Origin: Proteiniclasticum sediminis
Lineage (GTDB): Bacteria > Bacillota > Clostridia > Clostridiales > Clostridiaceae
Direction: 5' to 3'
Length of the DNA: 64,000 nt
Assembly: GCF_018128025.1 (NCBI RefSeq)
Contig: NZ_JAGSCS010000004.1
Location: forward strand, 123,128 to 187,127
In this document: positions 16,764-24,144 of the stretch, piece by piece
How positions within the stretch are numbered: position 1 is the first letter of the stretch
How the letters are laid out: each line of letters starts with the position of its first letter
Translations under genes and position numbers: made by a program
Notes under the pieces: model-generated
Databases searched by the model: none
What the model saw: the letters and a program-made list of their open reading frames with translations, nothing else
What the model was told of the DNA's origin: nothing

Positions 16764-17549
16764 TTACTTGTTATCCCCTTTCATTTCGGAATTTATATTT
16801 ACAAACAGATAGACATCCAGCTCCTTGAACTTGAGGTCTATAGCTTCAGCATCAGCCGTGGGTGCAGGTGTCTGTGGTTCTTCCTTGGTTTTCTCTCCGC
16901 CGTAATTTTTGGTGGTGCCAGCTCTTGGCTGTGCCGGTACCGCGACAAAGGAAACCTCGTAAGCATCGGACGGATCCTCCAGACTGAAATGACAAATCTG
17001 CTTGTCATACTCTTGGCCTGGGTAGTGTTTGCACCACTGCTTTGCATTGTCCGTTCCACAGATGCTGCAGAGGGCTTTGTTCACGCGTAGTCCTACGGAG
17101 ACCTCTTTCTTGATCCCTCCTTTGATTTCGGCAATGAGATCCTTATTGGCTTCCGTGGCCAGCATGTAGCAGTGGGCCACCAGTTGGGTGTAGACTTCAT
17201 TCTTTTTGGTAACCTCAGTCTCACTGGCCGCCAGCTCTGTCTCGTAGATTCGAGCGACCTGGTTGTCAGCGCGCCTGACATGGTCCTTGATCATGGTCTT
17301 GCCCACAAAGAGCTTTTGCATCTTCTTGAGGCTGGCTAGTGGGAAAACTTCACCAGTTCGGTCAATCTCGTTGTCGCACATGGCGACCTTGAAAACAAAA
17401 ACATCCTCTGACTTGAGCGGCTCCAGGGCGAGCTTGTTGATCTTGGCCAGCTCTTTGGCGTCCACTGCCAGGGTGGAAACCTGCGCAGCCTTGGTGATTA
17501 TGCCGTGCTCGATTCCGTGGACATCTCTTTCAAGATTTTCATTATCCAT
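16764..17549 (-). CDS. Prohead protease (HK97/S78 type) with a Cys-rich insert
   Basis: 261 residues. The N-terminal half has MIKDHVRRADNQVARIYETE, with the conserved histidine, and the core SVGLRVNKALC plus YEVSFVAVPAQPRAG, as in caudoviral maturation proteases. Between them is a CSICG...WCKHYPGQ insert with four Cys/His that could bind zinc. The C-terminus (about 215-261) is acidic and Pro/Thr-rich, perhaps a scaffold-docking tail. It cleaves the capsid delta domain and itself. Its start overlaps the portal gene end by 52 bases. Confidence 0.85.
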   Translation of the reverse strand: MDNENLERDVHGIEHGIITKAAQVSTLAVDAKELAKINKLALEPLKSEDVFVFKVAMCDNEIDRTGEVFPLASLKKMQKLFVGKTMIKDHVRRADNQVARIYETELAASETEVTKKNEVYTQLVAHCYMLATEANKDLIAEIKGGIKKEVSVGLRVNKALCSICGTDNAKQWCKHYPGQEYDKQICHFSLEDPSDAYEVSFVAVPAQPRAGTTKNYGGEKTKEEPQTPAPTADAEAIDLKFKELDVYLFVNINSEMKGDNK

Positions 17550-18796
17550 TGTTTTGCTTCCTCCTTTCCGATAGTTGTGTATTGGGAGCCGGCAAACTGG
17601 ATAGGGATGCTGGCACCGTTGCCGAGAAGCTGATCCCCGCCGTCCTTGTCTTCAAGGTCGAGCAGGTTCCGGGCCTCGTTGGGGGTATAAATAAAGCTGT
17701 TGACAGCTGTGCTGAGGGTGTTGATCTGGGTCTGCTGATCAGCCCGGAGGATGACTGCAGTGTTAAATTTAAAGTGGTATCCGGCTCTGATCTCCTCACG
17801 GCTGAGCAGCTTGTATGTGATCTCCTCCTCGTACTGCTTTACGATAAATAGCAAGGTGTCCACGTAGAATGAAAGCTGCTGCGCTTCGGCGCTAGCATAG
17901 CTCGCTTTGGTGTAGTCACCGATCTGGTATGGCTTGATCCCAAATGCGGAAGCGATCTGCAGAGCACTGTACTGCTTAACCTCAATAAACTGGTTGTCCG
18001 CCAGTTTGATGTTGAGCGGTGTGATTGTCGTTCCAAGCGGGACCGGGATGATATTCTCCAAGCCCTCGTCTTTTAGGTCACCGCGCATATACTCCTCGAT
18101 CCCTTTAGCAAAGATCTTCGCTTTGTCCTCGGATAGGGATCCAGTGTACTGCAGCACAGCTTTGGCCGTGAATCCACTGTCATACATTTTATTAACCATG
18201 GCCTGCGCTTTCACGTTGCCCTCGATGGTGGCCTTGAGCTGATCTTTCACGGAGATGCCCACGACACCGTCGAAGGTGTTGGAGGTTTTAAAGTGCAAGA
18301 TCTCCTCCGAGGAGAATTTGATCCGCTTCCCTCCTTTGGTGTAGATGTAGTAGATGTCCGGGACCTCACCCAGGAGTTTCTTGTCATCGTACCAGGGTTG
18401 GACCTTATCACTCTCCAGGATCCACAGCTGCATGTTACTTCCAGCACCACTGATCAGCACATAGGCATTGCCGAAGTGGTTTCTGTTGTACTCGACAGTT
18501 GACCAGAATGTTGAGCTTGTCATATAAGGGTTTGGGCGCCGATTGAGGACATTGTATAGTGGGTGCTCTCGGGCAGTCCTTACTCCGTTCTTGTCGGTGT
18601 ATGCCAAGAGTTTGAGTGGGAGCTTGCCGATGCCCTCTCCCAGGACCTTGAGACACGCAAAATAGGTGGCCTCGGACAATGCGTTTCTAGGGGTTCCGGC
18701 GATGCCTAAGAAGTCCACCAGCTGCTCCAGAGTGATGTTCGTGTCGCTGACCGTCAGTGCCTTCATGGCGTTCTGAAGTCTTTTGAAAATATTCAA
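17498..18796 (-). CDS. Portal protein, HK97 family
   Basis: 432 residues. TTG start behind AAAAGAGGTGAG. Hallmarks are LSEATYFACLKVLGEGIGKL, HPLYNVLNRRPNPYMT, ILHFKTSNTFDGVVGISVKD and FGIKPYQIGDYTKASYASAE, all standard in phage_portal proteins. Twelve copies form the vertex through which DNA is packaged and ejected. It lies between large terminase and prohead protease. Confidence 0.94.
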   Translation of the reverse strand: MNIFKRLQNAMKALTVSDTNITLEQLVDFLGIAGTPRNALSEATYFACLKVLGEGIGKLPLKLLAYTDKNGVRTAREHPLYNVLNRRPNPYMTSSTFWSTVEYNRNHFGNAYVLISGAGSNMQLWILESDKVQPWYDDKKLLGEVPDIYYIYTKGGKRIKFSSEEILHFKTSNTFDGVVGISVKDQLKATIEGNVKAQAMVNKMYDSGFTAKAVLQYTGSLSEDKAKIFAKGIEEYMRGDLKDEGLENIIPVPLGTTITPLNIKLADNQFIEVKQYSALQIASAFGIKPYQIGDYTKASYASAEAQQLSFYVDTLLFIVKQYEEEITYKLLSREEIRAGYHFKFNTAVILRADQQTQINTLSTAVNSFIYTPNEARNLLDLEDKDGGDQLLGNGASIPIQFAGSQYTTIGKEEAKQWIMKILKEMSTESSTA

Positions 18797-18870
18797 TGTC
18801 TCACCTCTTTTCGTGTTTTACGCTTGGCCGCTCCGCCCGGCGGCTGGGAGATGTTGATCACCTCCTGGGC

Positions 18871-20607
18871 TTATGTCCATCCCATTTTCTTGAGATAGTT
18901 GTCCATTTCTGAAGCAACATCCACCACTTCCTTTTCCTTGAATTTCAATTTCACGGTGTGGGCATCGATGGCTGCATCGACGGGGTCGATTCTCTTAAAT
19001 TTGGCGTGCGGTTCTTTGTCCACCTTGATCTCTCCAAAACTGTTCTTCACCGTCTTGGCGTTGGTAAAGCTCCAGGTGAGCAGCTCATTGGCTGAGTTGT
19101 ACTCATAATGTTCAGACTTGACCAGCAGTTGGATGTCCACGGTGGCGTCATTGAGGAATCTCGCAGATTGCGTGACGATCAGCACCGGGCATCCGAAGTC
19201 TTCCAGGTCGGCCAGTATCCCGTCCGCGTTGTGCGGGTCCACGCCGATGCCTAAAAAAGTCAGATCATAAGCGTCCTGAAGATCATGCAGGTGTTTGATG
19301 ATGAACTTATAGTCGTTCTTGAAATCCCCGGATCCACCGGTGACGGTGATGAGCTCCATCTGTTCCCAGAGGTCATAAGGCGCCAGGTCTGTTTCGATAT
19401 GTTCCTCGAGCCTGCCTCTAGGCATGAAGCTGTGGGAGTAATTCCAGACCTTTTCGCCTTCCCCATCAAACTCCAGGTGCAGCGTGGTGAGGTCACCACC
19501 AGAGGAAAGGTCCAGGCCTACCCAGCATGAGCGACCTCGGAAGTCTTCCAGAGTTCCATTGGTGCCGTTCTTGGCCCATTTTTCCACGTCAATAAAGCCG
19601 TTTTCCGGGTTATTAACCCAAATATTGAGGGCCTTTGTCAGGAAGTCCCGGAGATCGGATCCTCCCATATCGCGTGCGGTCTTCGCATCGGTCCGGAGTG
19701 TTTCCATGCCTTGTTCTGTCCTGGCTAGAAAGGGATTAGACTTGATCCAATTTTTCTCATCCCAGATGTCGTCCTTTGGATCTAGCGCATAAATGTCCAC
19801 AAAAAAATCCTCTGCGGTGGTAACACCGTGGAGGATCTTGATGCAGTAGTCGTCCATCTCTTTACAAAATGAATTGAGCTTGTCGCCGCGCGTAGTGATC
19901 ATGGAGACCAGGGTCTCCGGTAGCGCTCTTGTTCCGTTGTACATGGCCTTGTAGATTTTGTTGTCTCGGTGTTGATGGATCTCGTCGACGGATGCGAAAA
20001 TCGCACGGAATCCGTCGTCCAATCCGGACTCTTTTGAGAGAGCCTCGATTGTGCAGTGAGTCATCTTTGCTTCGATGATGGACTTATAATCCTTCACATC
20101 GAATAGCTCTCCGAGGTCCTTATCCACCGTGATAAACTTGGACATTTCCTCCCATGCCAGGCGGGCCTGTCGCTTTTTGGTCGCCACTGTGAAGAGTTTT
20201 CCGTAATTGTACCCAGAGAAGTTGGACACATATGTGCCTAGGATACCGTTCTCAAAAGTTTTCCCGTTCTGCCTTGCCACGCTCTTGTAAGATCTTCGAA
20301 ACCTGCGGTTTCCATTCATTTTACGCCAGCCAAATCGGCATCCGATATCAAAGGCTTGTTCGGGGATCAGTTTCACGGCTTTTGGCGCATCACCTTCGGC
20401 AATGGTCAGTGTTTCAGCAAAGTCAATTACCCTCTCGGAGGCTTTAACGTCCCAATAGTAGGGAAATGCCTCTGTCTTTTGCTTCTTAAGATCATTGAGA
20501 TGCCTCTGACAGGCCAGTCGATGCAGCTCCCCAGCTATTACTTTCCCAGTGGTTACGTTCAAGGTAACATTGAGTGCGTGCTCCGTTACTCTATCCAGTG
20601 GACTCAC
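18871..20607 (-). CDS. Terminase large subunit
   Basis: About 578 residues from a GTG inside the terS 3' end; the frame is open 57 bases further, and no clear ribosome site decides, so coupling to terS is likely. The ATPase shows a Walker A variant SVARQNGKT, Walker B FASVDEIHQH and coupling motif VSMITTRGD. The C-terminal RNase H-like nuclease has GLDLSSGGDLTT and GVDPHNADGI with its acidic residues. It drives DNA packaging and cuts genome ends. P27-type small terminase and HNH protein upstream fit a cos-type system. Confidence 0.93.
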   Translation of the reverse strand: MSPLDRVTEHALNVTLNVTTGKVIAGELHRLACQRHLNDLKKQKTEAFPYYWDVKASERVIDFAETLTIAEGDAPKAVKLIPEQAFDIGCRFGWRKMNGNRRFRRSYKSVARQNGKTFENGILGTYVSNFSGYNYGKLFTVATKKRQARLAWEEMSKFITVDKDLGELFDVKDYKSIIEAKMTHCTIEALSKESGLDDGFRAIFASVDEIHQHRDNKIYKAMYNGTRALPETLVSMITTRGDKLNSFCKEMDDYCIKILHGVTTAEDFFVDIYALDPKDDIWDEKNWIKSNPFLARTEQGMETLRTDAKTARDMGGSDLRDFLTKALNIWVNNPENGFIDVEKWAKNGTNGTLEDFRGRSCWVGLDLSSGGDLTTLHLEFDGEGEKVWNYSHSFMPRGRLEEHIETDLAPYDLWEQMELITVTGGSGDFKNDYKFIIKHLHDLQDAYDLTFLGIGVDPHNADGILADLEDFGCPVLIVTQSARFLNDATVDIQLLVKSEHYEYNSANELLTWSFTNAKTVKNSFGEIKVDKEPHAKFKRIDPVDAAIDAHTVKLKFKEKEVVDVASEMDNYLKKMGWT

Positions 20608-21070
20608 CACCGAACTTCGCCAGGAACTTATTCTGTTTCGGCTCTTCGGCTTTTGGAACCACAAGTTTTGCCCTGGATGAAATCGTCAATCCCAGATCAC
20701 TGGCACTGGCTCGGCACTGTTTGAAAGCTCGATCCTGCATCCGAGTGATTTTATCCAGGTCATCAATAAGCCATTTCTCTCGAACCGCTCTTCGGTACAT
20801 CTTATTAGCCTCCAGGTACTGATCTTGAGCAACCAAATACCTGGCGAGCGAGTCTTCATCCAACTCCGTCATGATGTTCAGCTGCAAAAGCTTTCCCGCA
20901 ATCTCGTTGAACTCCTTTTTCTGCCTTGCCGTCAGATACGATGGAGGTTGTACGTCCTTCAGGTCGACATTCAGCTCCTGGGCTTTTCTCTCTTCGATCT
21001 GCGCTTTAGTCATATGCGCTTTGCCCTTGTGTTCTAGTAAAGCGATAGGTTGTCTCGGCCTTCCTGCCAC
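20591..21070 (-). CDS. Terminase small subunit, P27 family
   Basis: 159 residues from a GTG placed eight bases after GGAGG; the frame opens six codons earlier at TTG, within the ribosome site. It begins VAGRPRQPIALLEHKGKAHM, then KEFNEIAGKLLQLNIMTELD and YLVAQDQYLEANKMYRR, the P27 pattern. It recognises the packaging site and feeds DNA to the large subunit, whose gene overlaps its 3' end by 17 bases. Confidence 0.88.
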   Translation of the reverse strand: MAGRPRQPIALLEHKGKAHMTKAQIEERKAQELNVDLKDVQPPSYLTARQKKEFNEIAGKLLQLNIMTELDEDSLARYLVAQDQYLEANKMYRRAVREKWLIDDLDKITRMQDRAFKQCRASASDLGLTISSRAKLVVPKAEEPKQNKFLAKFGGESTG

Positions 21071-21278
21071 ATCGTCCACCTCCTCCAAGCTGACGGGTAT
21101 CGGCGTTAATTGTCTGAATTAGGTACAAAACTTATAAAATTTCATTTAAGGAGTTTTTTCCACAGGGTAGTCCCCTGCACCGTTGCCCTACCTCACTTCC
21201 GTACTTTTTGACCTACCCCCTGTCATATTGTTTTAACAATATAATCAATTCAATAGATTTCGTGGTTTTGTGTCCGGC
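21071..21278. other. Non-coding gap between HNH and small terminase; candidate cos region
   Basis: 208 bases without a gene in an otherwise gapless late operon. It contains a G/C-rich patch (CCACAGGGTAGTCCCCTG) and an 8-bp inverted repeat ATATTGTT-TT-AACAATAT at 21225-21242. In cos phages with an HNH gene beside terS the cohesive end site often lies here. The cut position cannot be read from the sequence. Confidence 0.4.
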
Positions 21279-21662
21279 TTATTGGACAGTGAATCGATCA
21301 TGCGCCTTGTTGTGGCATCGGATACACAGCGCCCGAAGATTGTCGTAGTCCAATCGTCTTAGCCAGCCGTCCGCTGTCTGTATGGGTACGACGTGGTGCA
21401 CTTCGGCAGCCATGGCCTTGCAATCTTCGCAATGATACTCATGGTCCTGAAGATAGACTCGGGCCAGGGTGATCCAGTCTTGGCTTCTGTAGAAAGCCCT
21501 GTACTTGGGATCCGCCTTCGTGCTTCGCTTCTTGTTGTATCGCTGCTCCCTCAGCTTCTGGTTGATCTCTTTCTGTTCTTCGATGGCAGGTCTGCATTCC
21601 TCACAGTAGGCCAGGGGATAGGGGATGGTTCTTCCGCATCGTCGGCATGACTTAACTAACAT
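21279..21662 (-). CDS. HNH endonuclease of the packaging module
   Basis: 127 residues from the ATG behind AAAGGATG; an earlier in-frame start is not used. An N-terminal zinc ribbon (SCRRCG, YCEEC) precedes the HNH site AAEVHHVVPIQTADG, YDNLRALCIRCHNKAHDR, with zinc cysteines CEDC and CIRC. HNH proteins next to terminase genes are needed with the terminase for specific cutting of cos DNA in related phages. First gene of the late transcript. Confidence 0.9.
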   Translation of the reverse strand: MLVKSCRRCGRTIPYPLAYCEECRPAIEEQKEINQKLREQRYNKKRSTKADPKYRAFYRSQDWITLARVYLQDHEYHCEDCKAMAAEVHHVVPIQTADGWLRRLDYDNLRALCIRCHNKAHDRFTVQ

Positions 21663-21686
21663 CTTTTCACATCCTTTCGATGACAA

Positions 21687-21725
21687 AGGAAAAGAGGTCC
21701 GGCGGGGTTGTGTGCCGGGCCTCTT
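21687..21725 (-). terminator. Terminator between the late regulator and the late operon
   Basis: A stem of AAGAGG and CCGGC with their complements (one mismatch on the minus strand) is followed by TTCC TTTG. It lies between the regulator gene and the HNH gene, so late transcription must start beyond it or read through it. This makes it a possible control point for the regulator. Confidence 0.5.
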
Positions 21726-21777
21726 AGGCCTGAGGAGGAAATCATGAACGGGCCGTATCCATTTCTGGACAATACTA

Positions 21778-22215
21778 TTATCTCACCTCAGAATAGGACA
21801 TGTCTTGCCATCTTTTGATGGTTTCATATTCCCTCAATGCCTCTCCATGGAGCCGGCAGATGTGGCGGTAACTGTAGTTCGTCATCTCTGATATGTCATT
21901 GAAACTTAGGTACTTAAAATATCGCTGATATAAAATGATTCGGTAGATGCTGCAGGATAAGCCGAAGATCACCAGCTCACATTTTTTCTGATGATCCCGA
22001 AGCTGGCTGATCCTTTGCCAATACTCTTTTTTCATCTCCACCAGCTTGCTGATTCCTGTGGCTATTTTGTCATTGTCTCCTCCGCCCTTCGGCATGTCGG
22101 ATAATATTGGTGTAATTCTGGTCAGCTTGGTTTCAAGCTCCAGGAGACTGTCTTCCAGGGCTTTTACTTCCATGTCAATCTCCCGGATCTGTCGTAGTTC
22201 TTCTTTTGCTGTCAT
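21778..22215 (-). CDS. RinA/ArpU-like late transcription regulator (DUF1492 type)
   Basis: 145 residues: an N-terminal coiled coil (MEVKALEDSLLELETKLTRI), then a sigma-like helix-turn-helix near 110-135 (YLSFNDISEMTNYSYRHICR, LHGEALREYE). Proteins of this size and layout just before the terminase genes activate late promoters in Gram-positive phages. The start overlaps the helicase stop (ATGA). A terminator and the late operon follow. Confidence 0.75.
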   Translation of the reverse strand: MTAKEELRQIREIDMEVKALEDSLLELETKLTRITPILSDMPKGGGDNDKIATGISKLVEMKKEYWQRISQLRDHQKKCELVIFGLSCSIYRIILYQRYFKYLSFNDISEMTNYSYRHICRLHGEALREYETIKRWQDMSYSEVR

Positions 22216-23573
22216 CCTTTACCTCCCTCAAGTTCCGTCTTCATAGCCTTCAGGGCATCCAGAAGGGCATCCTGCCGATTATTTTTACCCTGTAGAACCT
22301 GCAATACTCTCTCATCGATTGTTCCTTCTGCAATGATGTGGTGGATGATGACGCCCTCCGTCTGGCCTTGTCGATGCAGCCTGGCATTGGCCTGCTGGTA
22401 AAGCTCCAAGGACCAGTTGAGTCCGTACCAGATGATGATGTTCCCTCCGTCCTGGAGGTTCAGGCCGTGCCCGGTGCTTGCCGGATGGGCCAGCATGATC
22501 GGGACCTTTCCGGCGTTCCAGTTCTTAATGTCTTCGGCCGTTTCCAGTTTCTGGGCCTTTGGAAATCGCTCCTGAATCCTCGCCAGATCATGCTTGAAGC
22601 TGTAGAACACCAGGACAGGCTTTCCGTTCGCTGCCTCCACCAGATCCTCCAGGACGTCCAGCTTTCGGTCATGGATCCGGATGTAGTTTCCATCGGTGTC
22701 ATAGACAGCTCCGTTGGCGATTTGAAGGAGTTTCCCTGCGACGGCTGCAGCGTTTAGGGCGGTGATTGTTCCTTCCTCCAGCTGCAGGATCGCGTCCTTC
22801 TCCATTTCTCGATAGGTCTGGAGCTCCTCCTTGCTTAATGCTGCCGGCACGTTGATGTAAAGGGGCTCTTTCAGCTTGAGGTAGTCCTTGGCCTTCATGC
22901 TGATGCAGATATCTTTGATCTGGTCATTGATCCGCTGCTCGCTTCCCTCCCGGATCTTGTAAAGCTGAAAGCCTGGCCGCTGGACCGTGTAGAAATACTC
23001 TTGCCGGTAGGCTGTGATGTTTTTGCCCAGGCGCTCTCCGCGATCAAGGAGATAAACCTCTGCCCAGATGTCCATGTAGCCGTTAGGCGCCGGTGTTCCG
23101 GTGAGTCCTACGATCCGCTTGATCAGGGGTCGTACTTTTTTCAGGGCCTTGAATCGCTTCGAGGTGTGGCTCTTGAAGCTGGAAAGCTCATCGATGACCA
23201 CCATGTCGAAATCCCATTTCAGCCCCAGTGTGCTCACCAACCACTCGGTATTTTCCCGGTTGATGATGTAGATGTCGGCCTCTTCCTGTAGGGCGGCCAG
23301 TCTTTGCTTTTCCGGGCCCAGGATCTTGGCAATTTTGAGATGCTTCAAGTGATCCCATTTCTCGGTCTCCCGGCTCCAGGTGTCCTCTGCTACTCTCAGC
23401 GGTGCGATCACCAGGACCTTATCCACCTCTAGGTAGTCATTCATCAGCTGGTCCACGGCGGTCAGTGTCGTCACGGTCTTGCCCATGCCCATGTCCAGGA
23501 GAAGCCCGGCAGCGGGATTCTTTATGACATGATCCAGGGCTGTCTTTTGGTAGTCATGCGGTACAAATTTCAT
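22212..23573 (-). CDS. SNF2/DEAD-type phage helicase
   Basis: 453 residues from MKFVPHDYQKTALDHV; six extra in-frame codons upstream lack a site. Motif I DMGMGKT, motif II VIDELSSFKS, motif III VGLTGTPAPNG, motif IV-VI region LAHPASTGHGLNLQ and QANARLHRQGQTEGV are all present, so both RecA-like lobes are intact. Such helicases are common beside VRR-NUC genes in phage replication modules and probably remodel forked or recombining DNA. It overlaps the nuclease gene upstream by 20 bases. Confidence 0.9.
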   Translation of the reverse strand: MKFVPHDYQKTALDHVIKNPAAGLLLDMGMGKTVTTLTAVDQLMNDYLEVDKVLVIAPLRVAEDTWSRETEKWDHLKHLKIAKILGPEKQRLAALQEEADIYIINRENTEWLVSTLGLKWDFDMVVIDELSSFKSHTSKRFKALKKVRPLIKRIVGLTGTPAPNGYMDIWAEVYLLDRGERLGKNITAYRQEYFYTVQRPGFQLYKIREGSEQRINDQIKDICISMKAKDYLKLKEPLYINVPAALSKEELQTYREMEKDAILQLEEGTITALNAAAVAGKLLQIANGAVYDTDGNYIRIHDRKLDVLEDLVEAANGKPVLVFYSFKHDLARIQERFPKAQKLETAEDIKNWNAGKVPIMLAHPASTGHGLNLQDGGNIIIWYGLNWSLELYQQANARLHRQGQTEGVIIHHIIAEGTIDERVLQVLQGKNNRQDALLDALKAMKTELEGGKG

Positions 23574-23832
23574 GGATAAACTCCTCCACATCCTTCAGGC
23601 AGTCCAGCACTCGGACCTGGAAGCCTTGGCTCCGGATCTCCTGGTGGATATACTCCTGCAGCTTTCTGGGCTTTTTCCCTGGAGCCTTTAATTCGATAAA
23701 CCAGATTTGACCTCTCCATAGAACGATCCGATCCGGCATCCCGTTTGTGCCGGGTGACGAACATTTTAAACAAAGCCCGCCTATTTGTTCGGTTTTTTTC
23801 TTTAGATATTTTTCGACTTGTGTCTCTCTCAT
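23554..23832 (-). CDS. VRR-NUC domain nuclease
   Basis: 92 residues, a minimal VRR-NUC domain: MRETQVEKYLKKKTEQ, SSPGTNGMPDRIVLWRG with the catalytic aspartate, WFIELKAPGKKPRKLQ with the E-x-K, and QGFQVRVLDCLKDVEEF. Stand-alone phage members act as structure-specific (Holliday-junction-like) nucleases. Ribosome site GGAGGAGAA. It pairs with the downstream helicase. Confidence 0.9.
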   Translation of the reverse strand: MRETQVEKYLKKKTEQIGGLCLKCSSPGTNGMPDRIVLWRGQIWFIELKAPGKKPRKLQEYIHQEIRSQGFQVRVLDCLKDVEEFIHEICTA

Positions 23833-23861
23833 TTCTCCTCCTGGCTGTCCGATTTATAAGG

Positions 23862-24144
23862 GTGGGCACAGTGGGCACAGAATTTCTGTACATGCTACGT
23901 AAAATAGGGTGTATTCCCCTGTATATACGTATATACATACCTATTTCTTTATTTTTAACTTTAATGATAATTTTTGTGTACTTTGTGCCCACTTGCCATC
24001 AAAGCAAGATGTGTCAATGGTTTGAGGTGGGCACAAAGGCGGGCACAAAGCATGAAATTCTGTGGACATTGTGCCCACCACTAAATATGAACTAATTGTT
24101 AACTTGTGCCCATTGTGCCCACTTTGGAGGCACTTTGTGCCCAC
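23862..24144. repeat. Iteron cluster, putative phage replication origin
   Basis: Nine copies of GTGGGCACA in either orientation: 23862, 23871, 23984, 24027, 24039, 24070, 24105, 24114 and 24136. Seven are exact; those at 24039 and 24105 have one change. They fill the only gap of more than 300 bases in the early region, between the primase-helicase and nuclease genes. An AT-rich stretch (~23888-23983, with TATATACGTATATACAT-like sequence) separates the outer pair from the rest and could be the unwinding element. Open frames here are repeat-driven and not coding. Confidence 0.75.

Noticed and set aside
23745-24144. Open frames on both strands through the iteron gap
   Set aside because: Their products are driven by the GTGGGCACA repeats (for example repeated CPPL) and lack ribosome sites.
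23862-24144. CRISPR array
   Set aside because: Repeats are only nine bases, occur in both orientations and have irregular spacing; no cas genes are present.
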